From Sphingobacteriales bacterium UTBCD1 (GTDB lineage Bacteria > Bacteroidota > Bacteroidia > Chitinophagales > Chitinophagaceae): 52,618 nucleotides of DNA. Location of the stretch: the NCBI GenBank assembly GCA_002066995.1, contig MWTC01000046.1:1-52618 (forward strand), written 5' to 3'. The position numbers and the translations under genes are program-made. The notes beneath the pieces were generated by a model. That model searched no databases and was not told the origin of the DNA. It saw only the letters and a program-made list of their open reading frames with translations. This document shows positions 1-8,570 of this stretch, piece after piece; the stretch's first letter is position 1, and each line of letters starts with the position of its first letter.

Positions 1-18
1 CAACTATTTTTGAGTACA

Positions 19-1056
19 TTACCATTTTTTCCATTTTTCAATTACTTCTTTCATATCATCAGGTAATTCGGAATTGAAAAACATTTCTTTTCCTGTTGTG
101 GGGTGAATGAATCCGAGCGTCTTTGCATGCAGGGCCTGGCGGGGGCAAATGGCAAAACAATTTTCAACAAATTTCCTGTATTTCGTAAAGACAGTTCCTT
201 TGACTATTTTATCTCCTCCATAAAATTCGTCGTTAAATAATGGGTGGCCGATATGCTTCATGTGCACCCTTATCTGGTGTGTCCGGCCGGTTTCCAATAT
301 GCACTCTACCAAAGTCACATAACCAAACCGCTCCAATACTTTGTAATGAGTGATTGCTTCTTTTCCATGATCACCCTCGGGGTAAGCTTCAAACTGTTTC
401 CGGAATCGCTGGTGGCGGCCAACATGTGCAACTGTAGTGCCATTGTCCTTTTTCAAATCTCCCCACACAAGCGCAATGTATTTCCTTTTTACACTGTGAT
501 CATAAAATTGTTTGGCTAACTGGGTCATGGCGCTTGATGTTTTGGCCAGTACCAGCAGGCCGCTGGTATTTTTATCAATGCGATGCACCAAACCAAACCT
601 GGGTAAGTTATCTTCATTGATGGATGCATTTTTATTTTGCAAATACCAGGCAACTCCATTAAGAAGTGTTCCGCTGTAATTACCGCTACCGGGGTGCACC
701 ACTAATCCTGCGGGTTTATTGATCACCATCAGGTCATCATCTTCATACACTATGTTCAGTGGCATTTTTTCAGGGACAATAGCAGTGTCTTCCGGGCTCA
801 GGTCCGAATACAGGATGATCTCATCGGCCGGTTTTATTTTGTAGTTAGGGCGGATTTCTTTCCCATTGACCAGCACCATCCCGGTATTCATCGCCTGTTG
901 CAGCTTATTCCTTGTCGCTCCTTCGATGCGGCTCATCAGGAATTTATCTATCCGCAGTGGCTCCTGGCCTTTATCCACAATGATATTAAACCTCTGATAG
1001 AGTTCATCACCTGCGTCGGTTGTCTCCTGTGTTTTATTCTGAGGCAATTCTTCCAT
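19..1056 (-). CDS. rluD: RluA/RluD-family 23S rRNA pseudouridine synthase
   Basis: Probably converts uridines of 23S rRNA to pseudouridine in the cytoplasm. An N-terminal S4 RNA-binding domain lies at about residues 31-90. The catalytic domain follows, with the family motif HRIDKNTSG and the catalytic Asp at residue 161. Its length (345 aa) is normal for RluD-type enzymes. The start is favoured because a perfect TAnnTTTG promoter sits about 20 bases upstream on the same strand, divergent from lipB. The family is certain. The exact target uridines (RluD, RluC or RluA type) cannot be read from the sequence; RluD is the best guess from the S4 plus RluA arrangement. Confidence 0.9.
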   Translation of the reverse strand: MEELPQNKTQETTDAGDELYQRFNIIVDKGQEPLRIDKFLMSRIEGATRNKLQQAMNTGMVLVNGKEIRPNYKIKPADEIILYSDLSPEDTAIVPEKMPLNIVYEDDDLMVINKPAGLVVHPGSGNYSGTLLNGVAWYLQNKNASINEDNLPRFGLVHRIDKNTSGLLVLAKTSSAMTQLAKQFYDHSVKRKYIALVWGDLKKDNGTTVAHVGRHQRFRKQFEAYPEGDHGKEAITHYKVLERFGYVTLVECILETGRTHQIRVHMKHIGHPLFNDEFYGGDKIVKGTVFTKYRKFVENCFAICPRQALHAKTLGFIHPTTGKEMFFNSELPDDMKEVIEKWKKW

Positions 1057-1076
1057 AATGTTAATGGTGAATGCTG

Positions 1077-1084
1077 CAAAGTTA
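1077..1084 (-). promoter_or_regulatory. Promoter -7 element for the rluD-like gene
   Basis: On the minus strand this reads TAACTTTG, a perfect match to the Bacteroidota TAnnTTTG element. It lies about 20 bases before the ATG at 1056. No convincing -33 box was seen. It is divergent from the element at 1104-1111. Confidence 0.6.
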
Positions 1085-1103
1085 ATAGTTGCTCATTTGT
1101 TAA

Positions 1104-1111
1104 TAAATTTG
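1104..1111 (+). promoter_or_regulatory. Promoter -7 element for lipB
   Basis: Reads TAAATTTG, a perfect TAnnTTTG match ending 9 bases before the ATG at 1121. It lies downstream of an earlier in-frame ATG at 1058 and so argues that 1121 is the real lipB start with a very short 5' leader. Confidence 0.6.
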
Positions 1112-1120
1112 GTCTTTCCA

Positions 1121-1876
1121 ATGAACAGACAAAAAGTAATATTCCAGGACCTCGGTTTGTGTGAATACAAAAAAGCATGGGACTACCAGGAGCAGTTGCT
1201 CGGGGAAAATGTCAGGAGAAAATCAATTATCAGGAACCTGCAGCTGGCAGCGGATAAAAGCCATTTGCCGGAAGGCTATGCGGAAAGCGAACAGGATCAA
1301 CCGGAGCATTATCTGCTTTTTGTCGAGCATCCCCCTGTTTATACGTTAGGCAAAAACGGTAATACAGGAAATCTGCTGATCAATGAAGAAGAAAGAACCA
1401 TTAAAGGGATAGAGTATTTTCATACAAACCGCGGGGGCGATATTACTTTTCACGGAGCTCAGCAGATCGTTGGCTACCCGATCCTGGACCTGGAAAAATT
1501 TGAAACGGATATCGGGATTTATCTGAATAAAATTGAAGAAGTGATCATCCGCACTTTGGCTGACTATGGGATTAATGGAAATCGCTCGCCCGGAGAAACG
1601 GGAGTTTGGATAGAGCCGGAAGTAAAAGGTAAAGAGCGAAAGATCTGCGCAATCGGGGTCCGTACCAGCAGGTGGATTACCATGCACGGATTTGCTTTCA
1701 ATGTTAATACAGACCTGCGTTATTTTGATTTTATTATTCCATGCGGCATCAGCAATAAAAGAGTCACTTCTTTAGAAAAAGAATTAGGCTATCAAGTAGA
1801 TATGGAAGAAGTAAAAATGAAAGTTAAACGGCATTTTGAAAAAGTTTTTGATGTTGAATTGATATCAGAAGACTGA
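1121..1876 (+). CDS. lipB: Octanoyltransferase LipB
   Basis: Transfers octanoyl from acyl carrier protein to lipoyl domains of E2 and GcvH proteins, the first step of lipoate synthesis in the cytoplasm. Visible motifs are RGGDITFHG (residues 104-112), Lys174 in KICAIG and the likely catalytic Cys208 in PCGIS. The segment after HG reads AQQ instead of the common PGQ, a small deviation. The frame extends up to an ATG at 1058, but the promoter at 1104-1111 and the family alignment favour 1121, giving 251 aa. No lipA is visible in the window. Confidence 0.9.
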   Translation: MNRQKVIFQDLGLCEYKKAWDYQEQLLGENVRRKSIIRNLQLAADKSHLPEGYAESEQDQPEHYLLFVEHPPVYTLGKNGNTGNLLINEEERTIKGIEYFHTNRGGDITFHGAQQIVGYPILDLEKFETDIGIYLNKIEEVIIRTLADYGINGNRSPGETGVWIEPEVKGKERKICAIGVRTSRWITMHGFAFNVNTDLRYFDFIIPCGISNKRVTSLEKELGYQVDMEEVKMKVKRHFEKVFDVELISED

Positions 1877-1961
1877 ATCAGGATGTATGAATGAGACCTC
1901 TATCATATAAAACAGATCAACAGACCATTGTTGCCTTTCATCTCTTAGTTCCGGCCCGGGT

Positions 1962-2723
1962 TTAAAATTCTTTCTGAAGATAAAATTTGTGTTTTTCGAT
2001 CAGCTCTCCGTTGCCATAGAGTTCAAAGTTGAACCATCCGGCATGATAGAAATTTGATTTGTCAATGCTGAATTTTTTTTCTTTGATGTCTTTCAGCTCA
2101 AAAAGGAATGTTCCGTCTTCTTCAAAAAATCTGATAGAATACTTTTTCCCGTCATCCGGCAGGTTAACATGTACGTATCCTGTCTTAAAAGTGGAGACAT
2201 ATTTTGAAGGAATAAAAACATCAGGTTTTTTCTTGGTTTGCAATGCCTGGTTTGCCAGGTCAGATGAATCTTTTCCTGTAATCAACTCAGTTTTCCCGCC
2301 GAAATCTATTTTCTTCAGCCAGGCTAAACTGTCGGCAATGGTCTTTTGCTTTGAATCTGCAAGGTGTTTTATATATGATGAATCTGCCACCGGTTTCTTT
2401 GCCGCACTGAATAAAAAGTTTCCTTTGTCCAGCAAGATGTACAGCCGGTAGAATAAGTGATCATTCGTTGCTTTAGTATCAAGATAACCGTTTTGTGGCG
2501 CAGTAGGATCCGGGACAGTAAGAATAGTCTTAAACCCTGTGATGCTGTCAAAAGAACGTTGTATGCTGATCTGTTTTACAACGGGGAACGTGTTGTTCCA
2601 TCCGATGATGATCCTGTTGTTGCTTACATTTCTTACTGAAAAATCAGGTAGTGTATCCTGTGCCGCTGCAGAAATACCGTTTGCAAAAAATAAGATCAGA
2701 AGGGACAGAATTTGTTTTTTCAT
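1962..2723 (-). CDS. Secreted protein of unknown function, fibronectin III-like N-terminal part
   Basis: I do not recognise a specific family. Residues 1-21 form a clear signal peptide (MKKQ followed by a hydrophobic run and AAAQ). Residues 25-115 have the look of a fibronectin type III or Ig-like beta domain (conserved I-GW-N, then an LYR-Y strand pattern). A charged linker rich in D, K and S follows, then a second beta-rich part with the segment VHVNLPDDGKKYSIRFFEED. Probably periplasmic or surface located. It converges with lipB, and a promoter element lies 45 bases upstream. Confidence 0.6.
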   Translation of the reverse strand: MKKQILSLLILFFANGISAAAQDTLPDFSVRNVSNNRIIIGWNNTFPVVKQISIQRSFDSITGFKTILTVPDPTAPQNGYLDTKATNDHLFYRLYILLDKGNFLFSAAKKPVADSSYIKHLADSKQKTIADSLAWLKKIDFGGKTELITGKDSSDLANQALQTKKKPDVFIPSKYVSTFKTGYVHVNLPDDGKKYSIRFFEEDGTFLFELKDIKEKKFSIDKSNFYHAGWFNFELYGNGELIEKHKFYLQKEF

Positions 2724-2767
2724 TTTATTTAAACGGGAAAAGGATAGGATTCGTTTGTCAATCCGTA

Positions 2768-2775
2768 CAAAGATA
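2768..2775 (-). promoter_or_regulatory. Promoter -7 element for the secreted protein gene
   Basis: The minus strand reads TATCTTTG, a perfect TAnnTTTG match 45 bases upstream of the ATG at 2723. Confidence 0.5.
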
Positions 2776-2795
2776 GGGCAGGGTGTTCAGTTAAA

Positions 2796-3683
2796 CTAAA
2801 AGATTAACTTACCTTTTGGCAGGGAAGAATTTCCCTGCAGTCCCCCGCAGTGTATGACCAGGATACTGCTGCCGGCCGCAAAATAATTTTTTTCAATAAG
2901 ATCATTAACTGCAAAGAACAATTTTCCCGAATATACAATATCAGAAGGGATATGAGTTTGAGTGTACCAGTTATTCATGAAGCCAATCAGTTTATCATCA
3001 TGTTTTGCATAACCGCCGAAATGATATTCATGATTTAACCGGAAGCTGTGTTCATTGGTTAACAAGGCTCTTATTTTTTCTTCCAGTTCAAAATTATTTT
3101 TCATAACACTTATGCCCGTCACTCCCTGCGCTTTTGAAACGGAATTAAGCAACCCGGCCATCATTGTACCTGTTCCTACGGCACAACAGACATGGGAGAA
3201 GTGTTCTTTTACACAATGATTTAATATGGTGGCTGCGCCTTCTGCGCCTTTGGTGCCATACCCTCCTTCAGGAATAAAATAATAGTCATCCCTTCCGGGT
3301 ATTTCCGGAACTTTTTTATCATGATAGTCTTTGCGGCTGATGAAAAAAAGCTGCATGCCAAATTCTTTTGCATCTTTTAAGGTTTGAGAAAGCTTGGCAG
3401 GTTCTTCACCGCGGATGATACCGATACTGTTCAGGCTGTTTTTATTACAAACGGCTGCAGTAGCGATGATATGGTTGGACCAGGCACCACCGAAAGTCAC
3501 AATCGTATTCTTTTGCAATTTTTGTGCTTCTGCCAGGTAATATTGAAGCTTGAACCATTTATTTCCTGAAATAACAGGATGAATTTTGTCCAGCCTTAAT
3601 ATGGCTACCTCAACTTTTTTTTCTTTGAAAACCGGATCTGTTATGAAATCGGTGGTGATATTTTGAAATGATAAAGCTTCCAT
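2796..3683 (-). CDS. PLP-dependent ACC deaminase / D-cysteine desulfhydrase family enzyme
   Basis: Member of the fold type II PLP enzymes. SGNKWFKLQY carries the presumed PLP lysine (Lys42), and GGAWSNH (about residues 65-71) is the conserved phosphate and substrate loop. CAVGTGTMMAGL is a glycine-rich PLP-phosphate loop. At 295 aa it is shorter than classical ACC deaminases (about 325-340 aa). In the family, members act as ACC deaminase or as D-cysteine desulfhydrase. The sequence alone does not choose, and in a non-plant-associated Bacteroidota the desulfhydrase role is at least as likely. The upstream nucleotidyltransferase is divergent. Confidence 0.8.
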   Translation of the reverse strand: MEALSFQNITTDFITDPVFKEKKVEVAILRLDKIHPVISGNKWFKLQYYLAEAQKLQKNTIVTFGGAWSNHIIATAAVCNKNSLNSIGIIRGEEPAKLSQTLKDAKEFGMQLFFISRKDYHDKKVPEIPGRDDYYFIPEGGYGTKGAEGAATILNHCVKEHFSHVCCAVGTGTMMAGLLNSVSKAQGVTGISVMKNNFELEEKIRALLTNEHSFRLNHEYHFGGYAKHDDKLIGFMNNWYTQTHIPSDIVYSGKLFFAVNDLIEKNYFAAGSSILVIHCGGLQGNSSLPKGKLIF

Positions 3684-3705
3684 AAGCTGCTTGGCGAATT
3701 TACTT

Positions 3706-3713
3706 TAAATTTG
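3706..3713 (+). promoter_or_regulatory. Promoter -7 element for the nucleotidyltransferase gene
   Basis: Reads TAAATTTG, perfect TAnnTTTG, 26 bases before the ATG at 3740. A TTG sits 12 bases upstream of it. Confidence 0.55.
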
Positions 3714-3739
3714 CCCCTCAATTTTATAAAGGGAACACT

Positions 3740-4636
3740 ATGAAACCTACTTTATTGATTTTAGCCGCAGGTATGGCATCAAGGTATGGCAGTATGAAAC
3801 AGATCCAGGGATTTGGCCCGGGTGGGGAAACGATCATGGATTATTCCATTTATGATGCGATACGTGCGGGGTTTGGAAAAGTCGTTTTCATTATACGCCG
3901 GGATTTTGCTGAAAATTTTAAAAATATAGTGGAGCCGAAAATAAAAGGGCGGATTGAAATTGATTATGTGTACCAGGAATTGGATTCTTTTGCAGGAGGC
4001 TATAAAGCTCCTGCAGAACGGACTAAACCCTGGGGAACCGCCCATGCAGTGCTGTGTGCCAGGACAGCCATCAAAGAACCTTTTGCTGTGATCAATGCAG
4101 ATGATTTTTATGGCAGCGATGCCTTTTTTAAAGCTGCTGATTCTCTCCGGCACGAGATCCGTGACGGGGTATTCAGCATCATAGGTTATGACCTGGCTAA
4201 AACACTGTCGGAAAACGGCTCGGTAAGCCGTGGTGTATGTGAAGTGGATAAAGAAGGAAACCTGGTTTCAATAGTGGAACGTACAAAAATTTACCGTGAA
4301 GGAAGCAGGATTGTTTATGATGATGCTGATGGCATACATGAGGTTCCTTTTGATTCTAAGGTGTCAATGAATTTATGGTGTTTCCCGGCATCTGCTTTTG
4401 ATATTATCCAGCGTATCTTCATTGATTTTCTGAAAGAGAAAGGTACTGACGCCAAAGCTGAGTTCTTCATCCCGATCATAGGCGATCGTTTTATAAAAGA
4501 GGGCGGAAAGGTTAAACTGGTGCCCACAACAGCACAGTGGTTTGGAGTTACCTACAAGGAAGATGCACCTGAAGTGAAAAAAAATCTCAGGTACCTTGTA
4601 AGCAAAGGAGAATACCCGGAAAGATTGTGGAGCTGA
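3740..4636 (+). CDS. Sugar-phosphate nucleotidyltransferase-like protein
   Basis: N-terminal LAAGMASRYGSMKQI is a variant of the GxGxRxxPLTxxxPK nucleotide-binding loop of NDP-sugar pyrophosphorylases. FAVINADDFYG holds the metal-binding Asp pair equivalent to the NxDD region. At 298 aa it is a single Rossmann-like domain without a left-handed helix. It presumably activates a sugar-1-phosphate or phospho-alcohol, but the substrate is not evident. It stands alone, convergent with the protease gene downstream (3-base gap). Confidence 0.75.
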   Translation: MKPTLLILAAGMASRYGSMKQIQGFGPGGETIMDYSIYDAIRAGFGKVVFIIRRDFAENFKNIVEPKIKGRIEIDYVYQELDSFAGGYKAPAERTKPWGTAHAVLCARTAIKEPFAVINADDFYGSDAFFKAADSLRHEIRDGVFSIIGYDLAKTLSENGSVSRGVCEVDKEGNLVSIVERTKIYREGSRIVYDDADGIHEVPFDSKVSMNLWCFPASAFDIIQRIFIDFLKEKGTDAKAEFFIPIIGDRFIKEGGKVKLVPTTAQWFGVTYKEDAPEVKKNLRYLVSKGEYPERLWS

Positions 4637-4639
4637 AAA

Positions 4640-5776
4640 TTAATCTCCTTTTACAAAGAAAACGTAATCCTGTATTTTCTTTACCTGCTCTTTGGTATCC
4701 ATGTTACGAACACTCGACTTTACCGGGATACGAAGACTCTGATATGCTGTGTCTTTGTAGTTGCTTTTCTTCAGTTCATTGATAGCGCTGTAAATGTATT
4801 TTGACTGAATGGCAAAAGCCACACCTTCCGCTTCTGTTTCTTTAGTGCTTAAAATACCGATCACTTCTCCTTCGTGATTAAATACAGGACCTCCGCTATT
4901 GCCGGGATTGGCGGCAATACCTAACTGGCAGCTAAGCGTATCTCCGTTGAAACCTGTTTTTGCACTTAAATAACCCTCACTGTACACAATGTCGTTGCGC
5001 GGGTAACCTAAAGTATAGATTGGTTCTGCCACATCACTTTCGGTTTTACTGATTCCGTACGGAATGGAAGAAAGCGGTTTGAATTTATCGTCATCTATTT
5101 TCAGGATGGCAATGTCTTTGTCCGGAAATTCTTTTACCAGGACGGCCCGGAACTGTTCGCCTTTGCTATTGGTAACGGCAATATTCCTTGAGGTATGAAC
5201 TATGTGAGCATTGGTCACCAGGAAGCCTTTTCCGTCAATCAGGAATCCTGTGCCGCCAGCTTTAAACGGGATGCTTTGCAAGTTGATCTTGCTCTTGATA
5301 TTATTGACTTCATTCTTTAAATTATTGACTTCATCCACCTGTACATTTTGCTGGTGTTTGATATTCGGTATATCCCGGCTCAGCTCCTGTACTTTGGCGC
5401 TGTCTGTATGAGGGGTGAGATAATTGACCAGGGATGTGAAGATTAAAGTAGTGACACCTGCGATCACTGCTGCAATGGCCGCCACACGTTTATAGCGGTT
5501 CCACAAATAAACCACTTTGGCTTTACCTTTGAGTTTTGCCGAATCGATCTTTCCCTGCTCAGACAGGTTGATATGCGTATTGTGCAAAGCATCTCTGAAT
5601 TTTTTCCATTCGGCAAACTTGTTTATCTGCTGCAAAAAAAGCGTATGCTCTACCACCATCTGGTCCACTTCAGGGCTGGATTTGCGCAGGTTTTCGAAAT
5701 GAAGTCTCTCATCGGGATTCATTTCACCCCTGATATATCGCTCCACTGCATCTAAAATTTGAATATCATCCATCAC
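4640..5776 (-). CDS. Membrane-anchored trypsin-like serine protease with anti-sigma-like N-terminus
   Basis: Three parts are visible. Residues 1-95 are cytoplasmic and resemble Bacteroidota anti-sigma factor N-termini (an acidic helix containing ERYIRGEM, then PDERLHFENL). A single membrane helix spans about 97-118. A short coiled coil (about 146-166) leads to an S1C/trypsin-like protease domain. The catalytic triad is complete: His191 in TNAHIV, Asp221 in DKDIAIL, Ser294 in GNSGGP. The start codon overlaps the stop of the upstream sigma factor gene by four bases, so the two are translationally coupled. I infer that the protein tethers the sigma factor and that its periplasmic protease senses or processes envelope damage. 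No PDZ domain is seen, unlike DegP/DegS. Confidence 0.8.
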   Translation of the reverse strand: MMDDIQILDAVERYIRGEMNPDERLHFENLRKSSPEVDQMVVEHTLFLQQINKFAEWKKFRDALHNTHINLSEQGKIDSAKLKGKAKVVYLWNRYKRVAAIAAVIAGVTTLIFTSLVNYLTPHTDSAKVQELSRDIPNIKHQQNVQVDEVNNLKNEVNNIKSKINLQSIPFKAGGTGFLIDGKGFLVTNAHIVHTSRNIAVTNSKGEQFRAVLVKEFPDKDIAILKIDDDKFKPLSSIPYGISKTESDVAEPIYTLGYPRNDIVYSEGYLSAKTGFNGDTLSCQLGIAANPGNSGGPVFNHEGEVIGILSTKETEAEGVAFAIQSKYIYSAINELKKSNYKDTAYQSLRIPVKSSVRNMDTKEQVKKIQDYVFFVKGD

Positions 5777-6342
5777 TGATTCCCGTTTTTATATTGTGAA
5801 AAGAATATTTTTTTCAGTCTCATCAGGCATTTGTACTTCTGCGTCTTGGCATTGTCTGCATTAGTATAACCAAAATCTGCAGCGATTTCAATCATACTTT
5901 TCTTCTTTAAATAGTAAGCTTCCAGAAGACTTCTGCAGGGCTCGCCCAGGCTGTCAATTGCCTTATCCATCATTTCAAACTCAGCATTCTTCCTTTCAAT
6001 GTCTTCAATCTCTTCTTCCACCGGCACCGTCTCAACTGTATCTGTTACCTCGGGAGAGTAACGATTCAACTGCTGCAAACGTTTGAGCCATAATCTCCGG
6101 CATACTGAATAAATGTATGTCTGAATCCGGCAGTTAAGTTCAAAAGTTCCTGATCTTGTTTTCTCATACAACACGATCATTGCTTCCTGGAAAATGTCTT
6201 TTGCATCGTCTGCAGAGCCATTGTTATTAATGATCAGGCTCTGAATCATGTTGTAATTTTCCCTATATATTGTTTCAACTGCCTTTTTGTCGCTTCTGGC
6301 CAATCCCTGTAACAACGTTTTTTCGTTATTCTCTGATTTCAC
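5773..6342 (-). CDS. RNA polymerase sigma factor, ECF (sigma-70 family)
   Basis: A 189-aa two-domain sigma factor. Region 2 lies at about residues 20-95 (DDAKDIFQEAMIVLYEK, then a helix rich in aromatic and basic residues). Region 4 lies at about 125-180 with the helix-turn-helix KKKSMIEIAADFGYTNADNAKTQK. The acidic linker (VPVEEEIEDIE) is typical of Bacteroidota ECF factors. It overlaps by four bases with the membrane protease gene, its probable regulator. No perfect TAnnTTTG element was seen upstream, which is consistent with autoregulation by an alternative sigma factor, though this is inference. Confidence 0.88.
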   Translation of the reverse strand: MKSENNEKTLLQGLARSDKKAVETIYRENYNMIQSLIINNNGSADDAKDIFQEAMIVLYEKTRSGTFELNCRIQTYIYSVCRRLWLKRLQQLNRYSPEVTDTVETVPVEEEIEDIERKNAEFEMMDKAIDSLGEPCRSLLEAYYLKKKSMIEIAADFGYTNADNAKTQKYKCLMRLKKIFFSQYKNGNQ

Positions 6343-6524
6343 TATACCGTTATTTTATACTGAATTTTAAAAATAGTAACCCTGCCCGACTCTAAAAAAT
6401 AATATTAAGCCGGCCGGCAAGTCCAAGACAGCCGGGAAAAATATTTTTTTTAAGGTAGGGTTACCTTTTATCTGTTTCAGGTATAAATTTCAAATCTTTT
6501 AAACAAACATTAAAAAAAAAGAAC

Positions 6525-6725
6525 ATGAAAAAGCTTTTATTGGTTTTTTTGGTTGCAGGAACTTTCGCAGCTTGCAACAGCAATTCAAATAGTGAGAGTA
6601 CAAAACAAGACAGCTCAACTGTTCAGACTCCTGCTACGACCACGCCTACACAAGATACTACTAAGAAAACTGTAGATACAGCTTCAAAAGCTGCTACTGT
6701 TGATACTACTAAGAAAGGAAAGTAA
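6525..6725 (+). CDS. Small Ser/Thr-rich lipoprotein
   Basis: A 66-aa protein. Residues 1-17 are a lipoprotein signal peptide with a lipobox ending at Cys17 (GTFAAC). The rest is a low-complexity tail of T, S, K, D and Q with the repeated phrase DTTKK. Such short lipoproteins are common in Bacteroidota; the function is unknown. An A-rich stretch precedes the ATG and a strong terminator follows, so it is probably a monocistronic, well-expressed gene. Confidence 0.75.
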   Translation: MKKLLLVFLVAGTFAACNSNSNSESTKQDSSTVQTPATTTPTQDTTKKTVDTASKAATVDTTKKGK

Positions 6726-6752
6726 GATTTTTCATATGGCAAGCAATCGTTA

Positions 6753-6790
6753 AAGGCACCTTGTTCCCAAGGGGCCTTTCTTATTTCTTT
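6753..6790 (+). terminator. Intrinsic terminator after the small lipoprotein gene
   Basis: Stem AAAGGC (6753-6758) pairs with GCCTTT (6775-6780). After one A-G mismatch, CCTTG (6760-6764) pairs with CAAGG (6769-6773) around a TTCC loop. A T-rich run follows. Confidence 0.8.
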
Positions 6791-6827
6791 ATCTGAGAAA
6801 AGCGGAATGATCTTTCCGCATATTGTT

Positions 6828-8459
6828 ATGAATACATTTGAGGCGTTAGGAATTGAACAGGGTTTATTGGATTCTATCAGCGCATTGGGTTTTACGCAGC
6901 CTACACCAATTCAGGAAAAAGCGATCCCCGTTTTATTAGGCGGCACTAAAGATTTTGTAGGGCTGGCACAAACCGGCACTGGTAAAACAGCAGCTTTCGG
7001 ATTACCATTATTGCAACTGATCAAAAAGGCAGACCGCTTTCCCCAGGCATTGATCGTTTGTCCTACCCGTGAGCTATGCCTGCAAATCACTAAAGACCTG
7101 AACTCTTTCAGGAAAAAACAGGACAATATTTCGGTAACTGCAGTTTATGGCGGAGCTTCTATTGGATTGCAAATAAGGGATCTTAAAAAAGGAACACATA
7201 TTGTAGTAGCGACACCCGGCCGCCTGATAGATCTCATTGAAAGAAAAGCCATCAACCTGGGAATGATCCATTACGTTGTATTAGATGAAGCTGATGAGAT
7301 GCTGAACATGGGTTTTAAAGATGATATAGAGTTCATATTAAAAAACACTCCTAACCGCCAAAGCACCTGGATGTTCAGTGCTACTATGCCACCGGAGATC
7401 AGGCAGGTAAGCAAGCGGTATATGCACAACCCTTTTGAAGTTACTATCGGGAAAGTGAATGCAGCCAATACTAATATAGATCACCAATATTACCTGACTT
7501 CGCATGTAAACCGTTATGAGACCCTGAAACGTATCATAGACTTTAACCCTGGTTTATTCGGTATTATTTTTACAAGGACTAAGGCAGATGCACAGGTGAT
7601 CACGGAATCATTGATCCGTGAAGGGTATGATATTGAAGCTTTACACGGTGACCTGACCCAGCAGCAGAGAGATAAAGTGATGTCCCGGTTCCGGGAAAAG
7701 AATTTGCAATTGCTCATTGCTACAGATGTAGCCGCAAGAGGAATTGATGTAAGCGGCATTACTCATGTCATCAATTATGAATTGCCAGATGATACGGAGG
7801 TGTACACACACCGGAGCGGCAGGACAGGGCGGGCCGGCAAAAGCGGTATTTCTATTTCTATTGTAACTCCTAAAGAAATCTACCGGCTGAGGCAAATAGA
7901 AAAACTGGTGAATACCCGTTTTCATAAAATGGATATTCCTGCAGGTAAAGACGTTTGCCGTAAACAGTTTTTTTATTTTATAGACAGAATGCTTGGCGCC
8001 GATACCAGCCACGGGGAATATGAAACGTATTTGCCCTTATTGAAAGAAAAATTTGCGCATTTTGAAAAAGAAGAAATTTTACAGAAAGTAGCAGCGCTGG
8101 AGTTTGACCGTTTTTTAAAATATTATGAAAACGCAGCAGATCTTAATCTGAGAGAAGGGAGGAAGAACGCTGCAGACATCAGGGCGGCACATAGAGACAC
8201 AAAGGGAAGGATATTTGAAAGTAATGGCAACTACCAACGACTGTTCGTTAACCTGGGTACCAAAGATGGATTTTATAAGGCTAGCTTCCTTCAATTCTTA
8301 CTGGACATGAGTGATCTTGGAAAAGAAGTCCTTGGTAAGATAAATATGAAAGAAATGAACAGCTGGATCGAGATTGAACCTGCTGCAGCCAGGAAGATGA
8401 TAAAAGCCATAGACGGGAAGAATTTCAGGGGCAGAAAGATCCGTATGAACCCGGCCTGA
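6828..8459 (+). CDS. DEAD-box RNA helicase with DbpA-like RNA-binding domain
   Basis: ATP-dependent RNA helicase, probably acting on rRNA during ribosome assembly. All core motifs are present: Q motif (GFTQPTPIQ), motif I AQTGTGKT, DEAD in VLDEADEM, SAT in FSATMP, and HRSGRTGRAG (motif VI). After the two RecA domains (to about residue 370) comes a linker and a C-terminal domain of about 75 residues (NYQRLFVNLGTKDGFY...FRGRKIRMNPA) matching the DbpA RNA-binding fold. The frame opens at 6807, but the ATG at 6828 begins MNTFEALG, the usual N-terminus for the family. No terminator was seen before the aromatic leader. Confidence 0.9.
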   Translation: MNTFEALGIEQGLLDSISALGFTQPTPIQEKAIPVLLGGTKDFVGLAQTGTGKTAAFGLPLLQLIKKADRFPQALIVCPTRELCLQITKDLNSFRKKQDNISVTAVYGGASIGLQIRDLKKGTHIVVATPGRLIDLIERKAINLGMIHYVVLDEADEMLNMGFKDDIEFILKNTPNRQSTWMFSATMPPEIRQVSKRYMHNPFEVTIGKVNAANTNIDHQYYLTSHVNRYETLKRIIDFNPGLFGIIFTRTKADAQVITESLIREGYDIEALHGDLTQQQRDKVMSRFREKNLQLLIATDVAARGIDVSGITHVINYELPDDTEVYTHRSGRTGRAGKSGISISIVTPKEIYRLRQIEKLVNTRFHKMDIPAGKDVCRKQFFYFIDRMLGADTSHGEYETYLPLLKEKFAHFEKEEILQKVAALEFDRFLKYYENAADLNLREGRKNAADIRAAHRDTKGRIFESNGNYQRLFVNLGTKDGFYKASFLQFLLDMSDLGKEVLGKINMKEMNSWIEIEPAAARKMIKAIDGKNFRGRKIRMNPA

Positions 8460-8558
8460 TAACAAAAATTTTTAACAACTGATCATTTGGCGAAGTGCCG
8501 GTGTGAAAGCAGATCAAAATATTTTGGGTTAAAAATTTTTTTCTTTCAGTATGATTCT

Positions 8559-8566
8559 TACTTTTG
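8559..8566 (+). promoter_or_regulatory. Promoter -7 element of the aromatic operon
   Basis: Reads TACTTTTG, a perfect TAnnTTTG match. It ends only four bases before the ATG of the leader peptide at 8571. If transcription starts the usual 5-7 bases downstream of the element, the leader peptide would be translated from a leaderless or nearly leaderless mRNA. Confidence 0.65.
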
Positions 8567-8570
8567 TTTT

